Source: JBICIG01 sp043101605
GTDB taxonomy: Bacteria > Planctomycetota > Phycisphaerae > Phycisphaerales > UBA1924
Assembly: GCA_043101605.1 (NCBI GenBank)
Contig: JBICIG010000016.1
Span: 1-19,740, forward strand
Direction: 5' to 3'
DNA: 19,740 bases
The notes below the pieces were generated by a model. That model was not told where the DNA came from and did not search any database. It saw only the letters and a list, made by a program, of their open reading frames with translations. The translations under genes and the position numbers were made by a program. Positions within the stretch are counted from its first letter, which is position 1. The number at the start of each line of letters is the position of its first letter. Positions 6,034-13,981 of this stretch are shown one piece after another.

Positions 6034-7507
6034 TTCTCGCTTCACCCCGCACGACGCCGCGTAGAGCCGCGTGTCGTCGGGAGTTGGGCGCGTTTCCCGC
6101 AGCCAACCCATCGCCTTCGCCACCGCGCCCCGTCGCGGCGGAACGCGGCGTTTCGCGCCCCAACTGCTGGGAGTTTGGCTGGTGGTCCGCGGTACCCGAA
6201 CGGGCCGCCCCAGCGGCCACACGGTTGGCCGGTGTCCCGGCCTTGGCGTCGGTCGTCCCCGTCCCCGCCTCGCGGGCTTCGTCCGCCCCGACGCCCGGCA
6301 GGCGGGCGACGGCGGCCGCAGTGTCGGCGAGGCCGAGGACGGTGTAGCAAGCGAGCGTCGTCCGGTAGTCGGCGTGGCGCATGATCTTCTGCGCCACCTG
6401 TGGCGTGACGCCCCGGCGGGCGAGGTTGGTGCCCAGCGTGGTCCGCAACGCGTGCAGGTCGGCGATGCGGCCCTCGGCGTCGGGGGCGATTCCGGCCCGC
6501 TCGAAGTCGGCGGCGACCGTGCGGTTGGTGACCGCATGCGGGAAGACCTTCGCGTGGGCGAGCGCCTGCGGCGTCATCCGCCACGGTCGGATCGCTTCGA
6601 GGGCCTCGGCGAGTTGCGGGTGGATCGGGAGCACATCGGTTCGACGGGCCTTGCCGTCCGTGATGGTGATCGTGCCATTCGCCAGATCAACGCTCGACCA
6701 GCGGAGGCGGACCAGGTCGCCCCGACGCAACCCCGCGAGCGCGGCAGCGAGGTACCAGGCGGTGCGTCGGCTCTGGCCGTAGCGGTCGATGAAGTCGGCT
6801 TCGGCGTTCAGCGCGGCGTCGCGCTCGCGGGCGACCGCGATGAGGCGAGCGAGTTCATCATCGGTCAGCGCCCGTCGCACGCGCCGGCGGTCGTTCCGCT
6901 CGTCGAGCGTCGGGACGGTCTTGAGCGGGTTGGACCGCACGCGGCCCTGCTTCTGGCACCAGCTCATCAACGCGACCGCGGCCTGGCGTCGGAAGTTTCG
7001 CAGGCGGGCGGACGCCTCCATCTCCTTCCACTTCGCGTTGCCGTCGTCGTCGGTGCCGTCGCGGGCGGTCGCCTTCATGTCCGCCATGTTCCGCTCGAGC
7101 ACAAGCGGGGTGAGGTCGGCGAGGGTCTTCACGCCCGTCTCGGCAACGAGGCGTTCGAGGTGGCGGCGCTTCTCGGCGATGTTCTTCTCGGCCTGCCCGA
7201 CGCGCTCGCATGAGGCGAGGTACTCGCGGATGTGCTCGGCGATCGGGCGGCGGCCCTCGCGCGCAAAGCGGTCGTCGTTGGCGTCGATCACGCCGTCGCG
7301 GCGTAGCGCGGCGTCGGCGACACGCTTGCCGAGGATGCGTTCGGCGGCTGCGCGGTCGGTCGTGCGCGTCGAGCGCTCCTTGCGAGCGCCGTCGTGGTCG
7401 TACCAGCAGGCGATCCACGGCCCGCGCCCGCCTCGCTTGAACAGCGTCCCGCTGCCCTTGCTGCGCTGGCGGGTGGTGGTCTTCGTCTTCGCGGTGTTCT
7501 TCGGCAT
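5972..7507 (-). CDS. tyrosine recombinase / site-specific integrase
   Basis: A 511-aa integrase that catalyses insertion and excision at the tRNA-Ala site. An N-terminal SAM-like core-binding region (about 85-195) precedes the catalytic domain (about 214-395). The catalytic residues are R261 (AGLRRGDL), K286 (DGKARRTD), H352-x-x-R355 (HALR), H378 (RHADYRTT) and nucleophile Y388 (LACYT). The start at 7507 has GAGGA five bases before it. After Y388 comes a low-complexity extension of about 120 residues. The last residues, GLEPRTSSLQSWHSTN, are encoded by the tRNA antisense strand, with the TGA at 5972-5974 inside the D-arm. In the excised circle the frame would instead continue into a 69-codon tail found at 16638-16848. 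Confidence 0.93.
   Translation of the reverse strand: MPKNTAKTKTTTRQRSKGSGTLFKRGGRGPWIACWYDHDGARKERSTRTTDRAAAERILGKRVADAALRRDGVIDANDDRFAREGRRPIAEHIREYLASCERVGQAEKNIAEKRRHLERLVAETGVKTLADLTPLVLERNMADMKATARDGTDDDGNAKWKEMEASARLRNFRRQAAVALMSWCQKQGRVRSNPLKTVPTLDERNDRRRVRRALTDDELARLIAVARERDAALNAEADFIDRYGQSRRTAWYLAAALAGLRRGDLVRLRWSSVDLANGTITITDGKARRTDVLPIHPQLAEALEAIRPWRMTPQALAHAKVFPHAVTNRTVAADFERAGIAPDAEGRIADLHALRTTLGTNLARRGVTPQVAQKIMRHADYRTTLACYTVLGLADTAAAVARLPGVGADEAREAGTGTTDAKAGTPANRVAAGAARSGTADHQPNSQQLGRETPRSAATGRGGEGDGLAAGNAPNSRRHAALRGVVRGEARMERRGLEPRTSSLQSWHSTN
5988..6033 (+). repeat. attachment site copy (attL) inside tRNA-Ala
   Basis: This 46-nt segment matches 16846-16891 at 41 of 46 positions. 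Its first 21 bases (5988-6008, anticodon arm and variable loop) are identical and form the likely crossover core. All five differences fall in the T-stem and the first acceptor pair. Confidence 0.85.
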
Positions 7508-7601
7508 CGGGGTCCTCGGTCCAGAATCGGGCTCGTCAGACAGTGGCTCGGATGGGCGCAGGGTTCAAGGCGAAGCGGGCGACATCGGCGGCTTACGGCC
7601 C

Positions 7602-7659
7602 GTCCCCGTCTCCAAAACCCCGCGTGGCGGGCGGCTAAGCGGGGGTTTCGGGGACGGGG
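7602..7659. repeat. 58-bp palindromic repeat, copy 1 (primase 3' end)
   Basis: The left arm GTCCCCGTCTCCAAAACCC and right arm GCGGGGGTTTCGGGGACGGGG are imperfect reverse complements around a variable loop. A second copy of exactly the same length lies at 10947-11004 with the same arms. This copy supplies the last codons and stop of the primase gene (VPETPA) and extends into the spacer before the integrase. Confidence 0.75.
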
Positions 7660-10001
7660 GCACCCCGCAGGCGGACCCGCGGGCTCGGGCGACCGGGGCG
7701 GCCGCCGTCGTGAGCCCAGTCGGCCCGCCCGCTCGCGACGAGGTCATCGAGCGCCGCCTTGGCCTTCTCGCGGTCGCCTTTGAAGGCGCGGAGCCCATGC
7801 GTCAGGTCACGCACGCTGGCGACGCCGCCGTGGCGGGCGTTGATCCACTCCTCGAGCCGGCGGCGGTCGCGGTCGTCCTCGCCGCCGCGGAGGATGGCGT
7901 AGACACGATCGACCTCGCGGCAGAACCAACGCACCAGCGTGATCGCCATCTCGATGCTCGCCAGATCGACGACATCGGCGTCGGCGATGGACGGGTCGTC
8001 CGACGCGACACGGACGAGGTGGAACACGAGCGCGAATCGCGCCGCGTAGCCCTCGAGCTTCGCCCAACTCGCGGCCTCGTCGCCGACCATCGCGGTGCCC
8101 GCGAGCGCGTGATCGTCGGCGAAGCGGATCCACACCCGCTTGGCCTCGGGCGTGAGCCGCACCATGCGGGGCCGCTCGACATCGAACTGATCCCGGTCGG
8201 GTTCGAGGGCATAGAGGCGGTCGAAGAGGTTGTCCATCGCCGTCTCGGTGAACGGGTCGATGTCGGCCTCGGTCCACCGCTTGGGTTTGCGTGGCGGGCA
8301 GGCGAGGAGCAAGCGAGCCGCGAGCCCGCTGTCGCGGTGCTCCTGGGTGACGACGCGGCGCAGGATCTCCGGCTGGATGCCTCCGGTGATCGAGACGGCC
8401 GCGCGCTCGACGCTCATCATGCCGCTGGTCTTGCGGTCGACCATGAGCGAGCGTCCGCCGTGGACCTCGATCCATCGGGCCGCGTCGCCGCCCGCGCCGC
8501 TGGCGTACCGGTCGAAGCTGCCGAGCCAACCGGCGAGCTCGTCGCGGGTGACGAGGATGCTGCCGCCGTTCTCCTGGAGCAGCTTGATGAGGGCCTCGGT
8601 CGTCGTGTCGTCCGTCCAGGTTCGCGGGCAGACGGGCGGCGCTGGCGTAGTCGGTCGATCGGCGGCGATCTCGCCGGCGGCCCGGCCCGCCTTCATCTCC
8701 TTCTTCGCCGTCGCCTTCCACTCCGCGTCGGCGAGCTCCCACACCGCATACTCCGCGCGGAACGATTCGAGCGCCTCGGCGTGCTCGCGGATGTGCTGCT
8801 GCTGGCGGGCTCGGATCGGGCGCAGCGCCGCCTCCATCGCGGGCGACTTCATCGTGCCCGACTCGGCGACCACGCCCGTCCACAGGATCGCGGGCTCGGT
8901 CCAACTGCGCTTCAGCTGCAACCGTCGGCTGTTGCCGATCGCGGATGCGAGGCCCGAGAGCAGGGGCAACGCGACGAACGACGCGTCGCAGCCGATGGCG
9001 GTCGAGGCCTCCACGACGAACCGGCGCACGGGCTCGGGCAACGCCTCGACCGGAAACGGGATGTACCGATCACCATCGGGTTCGTCGCCCGGCTCGGGCG
9101 CGGTCGCGAGGGCCAAGGTTTCCAGCTTCTCGTGAACGGCCTCGGCATCGCCACCCTCCATCTCCAGCACATCGACTAGGTCTCCACCGGCGGGCAGGTT
9201 GGGCCAGGCGTCCGCGAGCCGCGGCATGCGGACCTCATCCGCCCCGGCCTTGAGGCATCGCTCCGCGACCGCCTCGGCGAACTTTTCCCCCGCCTCGTCG
9301 TTGTCGGCGAGGATCACCGCGACGCGGTTCTTGAGCACCGACCAGTCCGTCAGGTGCGGAGCCTCGGCCCCGCCCGCGCTGGTTGTGGCGACGAAGCCGA
9401 TGGCGCGGGCCGCATCGACGCAGGTCTCTCCCTCGACGATGACGACCCACGCCCCCGCGGGCAGCGCCGCCAGTTCGGGGAGGTGCAGCGGCGGGCGCGG
9501 CTCGGGCATCGCGCCGATCACCCAGCGGTCACCGTGACGGGCGAGCGGGCGGACCTCCTTCCGCTTGCCCTTCGGATCCCACCGAACGACCTCACCGACC
9601 GGCTCGCCCTTGGCGTTGGTGCAGACCCAGCGCCGGTGATCCGATCCGAGGGTGCGTTCGAGGGCCGCGACGGCCTCGTCTGCCGTGGCAAAGTCGGAGG
9701 CACCCGCCGCGCTTTCGTTTTTCGTCGAGGCCTTCGTGCGCTTCGGCTTTGACACGGAAACGGGCGAACGCTCCGGCATCAGGTCCTTCATCGCCAAGCC
9801 CAACTCCGCGACGATGTCCTCCGTCCGGCAGCCGCTGTGGCACCGCACGAGCGCCCGGCCGTCCTCGCCGATGTTCACGCTCAGGCTTGGGTTCTTGTCG
9901 TCGTGCGCGGGGCACTGGCACGACCAGCCCTTGCCGCTCTTGCGAACCTTGAGCCCGCGGGCCTTGATCGCCGCGAGGATGGTGTCGGTGGCGCTACTCA
10001 T
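7635..10001 (-). CDS. primase-helicase: CHC2 zinc finger, Toprim, DUF3987
   Basis: This 788-aa protein probably starts replication of the element. Near the N-terminus is a CHC2-type zinc finger, CPAHDDKNPSLSV...CHSGC, typical of DnaG-like primases. The Toprim part follows: VVIVEGETCVDAARA with the catalytic Glu, then VILADNDEAG with the acidic pair. The C-terminal half resembles DUF3987 helicase-like domains, with a degenerate P-loop (AESGTMKSP) and a later TRDELAGWLGSFDRY segment. The ATG at 10001 overlaps the upstream stop as ATGA and has a GAGGGGG sequence before it; the longer frame to 10055 is therefore unlikely. The gene ends inside the palindromic repeat. Architecture like this is common in satellite phages and integrative plasmids. 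Confidence 0.85.
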   Translation of the reverse strand: MSSATDTILAAIKARGLKVRKSGKGWSCQCPAHDDKNPSLSVNIGEDGRALVRCHSGCRTEDIVAELGLAMKDLMPERSPVSVSKPKRTKASTKNESAAGASDFATADEAVAALERTLGSDHRRWVCTNAKGEPVGEVVRWDPKGKRKEVRPLARHGDRWVIGAMPEPRPPLHLPELAALPAGAWVVIVEGETCVDAARAIGFVATTSAGGAEAPHLTDWSVLKNRVAVILADNDEAGEKFAEAVAERCLKAGADEVRMPRLADAWPNLPAGGDLVDVLEMEGGDAEAVHEKLETLALATAPEPGDEPDGDRYIPFPVEALPEPVRRFVVEASTAIGCDASFVALPLLSGLASAIGNSRRLQLKRSWTEPAILWTGVVAESGTMKSPAMEAALRPIRARQQQHIREHAEALESFRAEYAVWELADAEWKATAKKEMKAGRAAGEIAADRPTTPAPPVCPRTWTDDTTTEALIKLLQENGGSILVTRDELAGWLGSFDRYASGAGGDAARWIEVHGGRSLMVDRKTSGMMSVERAAVSITGGIQPEILRRVVTQEHRDSGLAARLLLACPPRKPKRWTEADIDPFTETAMDNLFDRLYALEPDRDQFDVERPRMVRLTPEAKRVWIRFADDHALAGTAMVGDEAASWAKLEGYAARFALVFHLVRVASDDPSIADADVVDLASIEMAITLVRWFCREVDRVYAILRGGEDDRDRRRLEEWINARHGGVASVRDLTHGLRAFKGDREKAKAALDDLVASGRADWAHDGGRPGRPSPRVRLRGAPVPETPA

Positions 10002-10237
10002 CGCCCACCCCCTCGTCCACCGCGGGTGGATCGTGATGATTGCTCGGCCAGCCAACGCTCAAGCTCGGCAACCGGGTACACCACCGCCCGCCCGATACGG
10101 ACGTGTGGGATCTCGCCCCGGTTGGTGCGTTCCCACAGCAGCCGCTCGCAGATGCCGAGGGCCTTCGCGGCCTCCTTCGGGCGCATCGCGATCGGCTTGG
10201 AGGCGGCGTTTGTCGTGTCGTTCAGGGGCTGGCTCAC
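9998..10237 (-). CDS. small helix-turn-helix protein, excisionase-like (HTH_17)
   Basis: A 79-aa protein with a MerR/excisionase-type winged helix at about residues 18-65: MRPKEAAKALGICERLLWER, then GEIPHVRIGRAVVYPVAELERWL. The pattern of helix, recognition helix, GxIPxxRIGR wing and closing helix is standard for Xis/AlpA-type proteins. It overlaps the gene before (10234-10237) and the primase after (9998-10001) by ATGA junctions, so the three are one translational unit. Directing excision or controlling this operon are the likely roles. Confidence 0.85.
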   Translation of the reverse strand: MSQPLNDTTNAASKPIAMRPKEAAKALGICERLLWERTNRGEIPHVRIGRAVVYPVAELERWLAEQSSRSTRGGRGGGR

Positions 10238-10476
10238 GCGTCACCCCCTTCCCGCTGACGGCGGGCGTTCGCTTCGAGCGCGGCGACCACCGCGGCCGCG
10301 TCGAACCGCAGCGTCTTTCGGCCGACCCGCAGGCACGGGATGCGGCCGTCCCGCGCCCAGGCGTGGATGGTGTTCGTCGTGACCCCGAGGCGGCTGGCCA
10401 GCTCACGCGCGGTGATGAGCCGGGCCGCCTCGCCGTTGTCGTGCCCGCCGCCGGGCGAATGCTGAGTGGTTCTCAT
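10234..10476 (-). CDS. small helix-turn-helix protein, excisionase-like
   Basis: An 80-aa protein whose DNA-binding core is LITARELASRLGVTTNTIHAWARDG RIPCLRVGRKTLRF (about residues 21-60), again an excisionase/HTH_17 fold. It is first in the coupled series with the second helix-turn-helix protein and primase. I place the start at ATG 10476: the open frame extends further upstream, but the extra part is low-complexity and covers the repeat-rich control region. No strong ribosome site is visible. A perfect 10-bp inverted repeat begins one base before the ATG and could be its own operator. It and its neighbour are two different proteins, not a duplication. Confidence 0.75.
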   Translation of the reverse strand: MRTTQHSPGGGHDNGEAARLITARELASRLGVTTNTIHAWARDGRIPCLRVGRKTLRFDAAAVVAALEANARRQREGGDA

Positions 10477-10598
10477 GCAGATCCACAAACGGACCCTCGT
10501 GGATCTGCGCGGATCGCCCTGGCGGCTCGGAATCGCCGACAGAAATCCACGCGGAATCCATGGACCGTTTTGGATCGCCTGGACCGGGCTGGATCGTG
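10477..10598. promoter_or_regulatory. repeat-rich control region / possible origin upstream of the primase operon
   Basis: GCAGATCCAC (10477-10486) and GTGGATCTGC (10499-10508) form a perfect 10-bp inverted repeat with a 12-bp gap. Farther up, TGGAYCG occurs at 10561, 10571, 10580 and 10590, spaced 9-10 bp on one face of the helix, and the related GGATC words at 10501 and 10511 are again 10 bp apart. The region sits between two minus-strand genes and before the replication genes, so an operator or an iteron-type replication origin fits. Which one cannot be decided from sequence. Confidence 0.55.
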
Positions 10599-11393
10599 TC
10601 AGTCGTCCGCGTCGCGGCGGGACTGATCGAGGTCCTTCTGCTTTACGACGCTGCGCCCAAGCGGGCGGCCGCCCCTCGGCGAGTTCCGCGGGCCCTCGGT
10701 CAGGCGAAGGTACTCGCGGACATACCGGCCCCAGGTCTCGAACGCGGGCATGGTCGTCCGGCCGCTCGCGTCGGGCGGGTAGATCTCGTCGTAGTGGTCG
10801 CGGATGTACGACCACTGCCGCTCGGTGTACCGAACCGCGCTGTTCGCGGGCGGGCTGAGGTCCGGCTGCTCGGCCTCGACCTTCTCGAACGACGCTCCGG
10901 CCCGGCGCACGGCGGGCTTCATGTCCTTGGGCGGCTTGCTGGCTGCGTCCCCGTCTCCAAAACCCTCGTTCTCAGCACCGCCAGCGGGGGTTTCGGAGAC
11001 GGGGACGGGGTCGCGGCGGTCCGTGTCCGGGCGCAGCGGCCGGGCGTCGGGGTCGAGGCGGACGAGCATCGGGTACATCTCGGCGAGGATCACCCCGAGC
11101 CGATCGGCCTCGGCCTCTGGCAGCGGCTCGCCCGCCGTGAGGTCGGCCGCGAACAGCACGTTGAGCCAGGCGTCGGGCACCTCGACGCCCGCGCGGAGCA
11201 GGTCCCGCTTGCAATCCTCGACGTAGGTGAACAGCGCCCGCGTCTCGACGAGTTCGGTGAACTGCTCGCGGGCTTCGGCGCTCAGGTCGGGATACGCCGG
11301 GCGGCCCCACGCCCGCATGTGCAGGTAGACCTGCCAGAGGTCGTAGAGGGCGTCGTACTGGAGTTGTTGACTTGGCCTGGGAACGGTGCTCAT
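10599..11393 (-). CDS. hypothetical protein of the element backbone
   Basis: I do not recognise this 264-aa protein. The N-terminal 115 residues look helical and acidic (YDALYDLWQVYLHMRAWGRP, then EAREQFTELVETRALFTYVED). A low-complexity linker follows, and the C-terminal 75 residues are charged and aromatic (YTERQWSYIRDHYDEIYPPD). Part of the linker (about residues 130-149, PVSETPAGGAENEGFGDGD) is encoded by the second copy of the 58-bp palindromic repeat, inserted in frame. The ATG at 11393 has no clear ribosome site. Position on the same strand upstream of the control region suggests a replication or packaging accessory role, but that is only inference. Confidence 0.65.
   Translation of the reverse strand: MSTVPRPSQQLQYDALYDLWQVYLHMRAWGRPAYPDLSAEAREQFTELVETRALFTYVEDCKRDLLRAGVEVPDAWLNVLFAADLTAGEPLPEAEADRLGVILAEMYPMLVRLDPDARPLRPDTDRRDPVPVSETPAGGAENEGFGDGDAASKPPKDMKPAVRRAGASFEKVEAEQPDLSPPANSAVRYTERQWSYIRDHYDEIYPPDASGRTTMPAFETWGRYVREYLRLTEGPRNSPRGGRPLGRSVVKQKDLDQSRRDADD
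10947..11004. repeat. 58-bp palindromic repeat, copy 2 (inside the orphan gene)
   Basis: The left arm GTCCCCGTCTCCAAAACCC is identical to copy 1. The right arm GCGGGGGTTTCGGAGACGGGG differs from copy 1 by one base. The roughly 18-base loops are unrelated. It is in frame with the coding sequence. Confidence 0.75.
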
Positions 11394-11612
11394 ACAACGA
11401 CACTACCAAGGTCCACATAGGTGCAGACGCTTCTGGTTCCGAATGGGTCGAAGGTCTGCCTCATGACGCCTGTTGAAAAGGCAGCCGCGAGCAAGGACAA
11501 CGAAAGCAGAGGTCAGCTACTTGCCCATTCGATTATTCTCAAATGGATGGATCCATGACTGATACAATCCTCAGACCCCGCAGAAGTCATGCCGACTTGT
11601 CGTCGGTGTAGT
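11394..11612. other. spacer between element backbone and cargo
   Basis: This 219-bp stretch is less GC-rich than its surroundings and marks the junction between the replication/integration genes and the cargo. A 31-codon plus-strand frame (11463-11558) has no good ribosome site and no recognisable product. A weak CCGAC/GTCGG hairpin (11592-11606) follows the Fur-type gene on the minus strand. Confidence 0.4.
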
Positions 11613-11990
11613 TCACGCGCAATCCGCGCAACACCCCCACAGCGAGAGTTCATGCCCAGCGAGTTTGAAGCCTGCGGGTAGCATGCGGCTCAGTCCTCCG
11701 GGGCACGCGTCGACATCGAACACCCGATCGCACTCCTCGCAGCGGAAATGGTGATGGTGCTTCGCGGCGATCGCGGCGGGTTCGTAGCGGTCGGGCTGCC
11801 CTGGTACGACGACGGGGGCGATGGAATCGTCGTCTAGCAACCGATTCAGGGCGCGGTAGACCGTCCGGATGCCGAGGTTGGGGCAATCCTGCGATGCGAT
11901 CTTGTGGATCTCTTGAACGGATAGCGGCCTGCCCGCCGAGTGGACGGCGGCTCGGATCGCGCGCTGCTGCGATGTGTCACGGCGGGCCAT
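11613..11990 (-). CDS. Fur-family metalloregulator, probably Zur-like
   Basis: A 125-aa Fur-family repressor. The winged helix (about residues 5-70) contains PLSVQEIHKIASQDCPNLGI and RTVYRALNRLLDDD, the recognition-helix hallmark. The regulatory part has KHHHHFRCEECDRVFDVD and a final CCADC, giving the two CxxC pairs of the structural zinc site. The start at 11990 follows the preceding stop as TGA-AT-ATG, with GGAG nine bases before; an ATG at 12005 overlaps the neighbour and lacks a ribosome site. It is last in the four-gene operon. Zur rather than Fur is inferred from the COG0523 GTPase in the same cluster; iron or peroxide sensing is not excluded. Confidence 0.85.
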   Translation of the reverse strand: MARRDTSQQRAIRAAVHSAGRPLSVQEIHKIASQDCPNLGIRTVYRALNRLLDDDSIAPVVVPGQPDRYEPAAIAAKHHHHFRCEECDRVFDVDACPGGLSRMLPAGFKLAGHELSLWGCCADCA

Positions 11991-11992
11991 AT

Positions 11993-12793
11993 TCAGCTTC
12001 TCCATGAGACACGGTAGGTATTCGAGCCCCGTTCCAGTGGCTGCTCGTCCCAGTCGAGCTCGTAGGAGCGGGCTTCGCGCCTGAAGTAGGTGAACAGGTC
12101 GGCGAGCTTGCAGCCGTCCGGGCCGGCCTCGATGTGATGGATGTTGTCGCGGTCGCGGGACAGGGTCGAGAGTTGGCCGCGGTCGAGCGTGGTGTCCTTG
12201 TTCTGGCGGATCAGGAAATCCTCGCCCGTCGGCACCTCACCGGCGGCGATGTCGAGCCGCTCGCCATCCGACTGAACGATGTCGAAGTTGCGGCACCGGA
12301 CCGATCCCTCGGTGCAAAGGAGCACGCCGTTGTAGTGGCGGTGGTCGTGCAGGTGGATCTTGGAGCCCGGCTGCATGTGGATGTCGAAGACGACGACCGG
12401 CGGCATCCAGGCAGCGGTGTTCATGCTCCAGCCCGACTCGCCAACATCGCGCATAGCCCACGGCTCATCCGGCTTGTAGCGGGCGAGCAGCGCAGAAACC
12501 GCAGAAAGATACGCGGCCTCGTCAGGACGATCAGAAGCGATCATTCTCCTGGCTTCGGGGCGGAGCTGGGCGACAAGCTGGTCGATGGTCAGCGGCCGCG
12601 CCGCCGGCTGCTCCAGCACCTGCTCTCGCCTCGCCGGTGTGGCGCAGCCCATCGCGAGCAGGCCCGCCGCTCCGGCGAGGCCGACCTGGAGGATGCGGCG
12701 TCGCGTAATTGTCACGCCCGGGGCGATCTCTTCGCCAACCTCGTGATCGGCCATCGCGTGCTGTTCGATCTCATCGAGCGTCCAGAACTGCAT
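11993..12793 (-). CDS. Tat-exported cupin protein (thiol-dioxygenase-like)
   Basis: This 266-aa protein has a twin-arginine signal (TITRRRILQVGLAGAAGL, Arg31-33) ending in a lipobox-like LLAMGC (Cys50), so it is probably exported folded and perhaps lipid-anchored. The cupin core holds PGSKIHLHDHRHYNGVLLCTEG (144-163 and flanks): His147, His149 and Glu162 are candidate metal ligands, and DNIHHI (217-222) is the likely motif-2 histidine. The PG-x3-LHDH pattern resembles plant cysteine oxidase/ADO thiol dioxygenases, though those are cytoplasmic, so the reaction is uncertain. The start at 12793 has AAGGAG six bases before it, inside the end of the lipoprotein gene; the ATG at 12814 is weaker. 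Tat export suggests the metal is loaded before secretion. Confidence 0.7.
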   Translation of the reverse strand: MQFWTLDEIEQHAMADHEVGEEIAPGVTITRRRILQVGLAGAAGLLAMGCATPARREQVLEQPAARPLTIDQLVAQLRPEARRMIASDRPDEAAYLSAVSALLARYKPDEPWAMRDVGESGWSMNTAAWMPPVVVFDIHMQPGSKIHLHDHRHYNGVLLCTEGSVRCRNFDIVQSDGERLDIAAGEVPTGEDFLIRQNKDTTLDRGQLSTLSRDRDNIHHIEAGPDGCKLADLFTYFRREARSYELDWDEQPLERGSNTYRVSWRS

Positions 12794-13739
12794 TCGTGAC
12801 TCCTTCCTCGGCATAACTTGAGTCGCGCAGGTGCGGAGCCGTCAACGCACCTAGGACGAACCGGCTGTTCAGCCGACGGAGTTCCGTCAACATGCTACGG
12901 ACATCCACCATCCTTGCTCGGTGTTCGCGATACGCGGTGAGGATGCGATCCGCTTTGCGAGCCAGCTCCTCGTCGTCAGCCGAAGCGACATGATCGAGCG
13001 GTACGGCGTAAGTAAACCGCCCGGTAGCGGAGGCGTAGGTGGGGACCTGCACGAACTGCCGATCCTTGCCGGGGCCAACTTCCGCGCCGTCCTCGGCGGC
13101 AAGCCCGGCCCGCACGAAGAAGTCCACGGCGTCGGGCGGGTAGCCGAACATGTACCCGTAGCCTCGCCAGCGTTCGGCTTTCGGCATCCGGTCGACTACC
13201 GCGATCGCCTCAGATGGATGCGTGCAGGGCGTGATCCCCCACGGGCTCCAGAACGGCTCGAAGCGGCTGATCATCCGGGCGAACGCATCGCGATGCACCA
13301 CAAAGGCGTGCACGGAGCGTTCTCCGTCATGGATGTTGTCGAAGACTTGGACATCGGCGTACCAGAGGTCGTTGCGGAGGGGCGCGAGGGCTGACCGCGC
13401 AGCTCTGAGTTCTGTGAGATCGGGATCATCGACAACGAACGAGCCACGCCAGATGCCGGTACTCATCGGCTTCAGACCGCCGGCGAGCGTGTACAGGGCC
13501 TCGTGATCGGCGGCCGTGCTGAGCAGTGCGAACGTGTCGATCGCCGAGGCGACCTCGGACTCCCGCTGGGAGTCCGGCTGCATGCGGCTTTGTGCTGCGC
13601 ATCCGCTGAAGGGGAGCAGGGCCGCGAGACAGACGCACATAACGATCGCGGCCCGGGCCGTCGGGCCAGAAGGGCGCAACGGGTACCGCCGTTCGGATCT
13701 TTCGGGCGACCTGCCGGGTTGTGCATCAGTCAACGACAT
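12771..13739 (-). CDS. predicted lipoprotein of unknown function
   Basis: A 322-aa protein that I cannot assign to a family. A hydrophobic segment ARAAIVMCVCLAALLPFSGC (about 29-47) ends in a lipobox-like FSGC with Cys47. The mature part is rich in aromatic residues and charges, with NDLWYADVQVFDNIHDGERS, FEPFWSPWGITPC and RGYGYMFGYPPDAVDFF as the most distinctive stretches. The ATG at 13739 overlaps the stop of the zinc-ribbon gene as TGATG; the frame extends to 13946 but only antiparallel to that gene. Its 3' end overlaps the cupin start by 23 bases. Shared operon and export suggest it works with the cupin at the cell envelope. Confidence 0.7.
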   Translation of the reverse strand: MSLTDAQPGRSPERSERRYPLRPSGPTARAAIVMCVCLAALLPFSGCAAQSRMQPDSQRESEVASAIDTFALLSTAADHEALYTLAGGLKPMSTGIWRGSFVVDDPDLTELRAARSALAPLRNDLWYADVQVFDNIHDGERSVHAFVVHRDAFARMISRFEPFWSPWGITPCTHPSEAIAVVDRMPKAERWRGYGYMFGYPPDAVDFFVRAGLAAEDGAEVGPGKDRQFVQVPTYASATGRFTYAVPLDHVASADDEELARKADRILTAYREHRARMVDVRSMLTELRRLNSRFVLGALTAPHLRDSSYAEEGVTNAVLDAR

Positions 13740-13954
13740 CACGCCATAACGGGTTGCCGTGTCTTCAGCCACGCGCTGGATCGGCGGAGCAGCACGCGGA
13801 CGGCGACCAGGACGACGCCGGCAGCGAGAACCCCCGTGAGGAGCATCGGCAAGCTGAACGAGGCTCCCGCGACCGTCGCGGTGGCGCACTCGGTGCAGAT
13901 CGACGCGGCTTCGGTGCCGACGGCGGCGGCAGAGCAGTTCGGGCACGCGGACAT
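13739..13954 (-). CDS. small zinc-ribbon membrane protein
   Basis: A 71-aa protein. The N-terminus carries two CxxC knuckles, CPNC (about 4-7) and CTEC (about 21-24), forming a zinc ribbon. A membrane helix follows (SLPMLLTGVLAAGVVLVAVRVLL, about 34-56) and a basic tail. The ATG at 13954 has AAGGAG seven bases before it; an earlier ATG at 13975 has none. It is first in the operon behind a strong sigma70-like promoter. It may sense or bind metal at the inner membrane, but no function is established. Confidence 0.7.
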   Translation of the reverse strand: MSACPNCSAAAVGTEAASICTECATATVAGASFSLPMLLTGVLAAGVVLVAVRVLLRRSSAWLKTRQPVMA

Positions 13955-13981
13955 GATCGGGCTCCTTGTTGACAATGCGAA

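Noticed and set aside
4649..6064. 471-codon plus-strand open frame across the dehydrogenase
   Set aside because: Its translation is His/Pro/Arg-rich and antisense to a clear alcohol dehydrogenase; it also runs through tRNA sequence.
6789..9179. 796-codon plus-strand open frame
   Set aside because: It lies antisense to the primase-helicase gene, has low-complexity Arg/Ala/Ser-rich translation and no ribosome site; it is a high-GC shadow frame.
11463..11558. 31-codon plus-strand frame in the spacer
   Set aside because: No adequate ribosome site, no recognisable product, and the length is expected by chance in this less GC-rich stretch.
13740..13946. upstream extension of the lipoprotein frame
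   Set aside because: It overlaps the zinc-ribbon gene in another frame and has an Arg-rich random composition; the TGATG junction supports the start at 13739.
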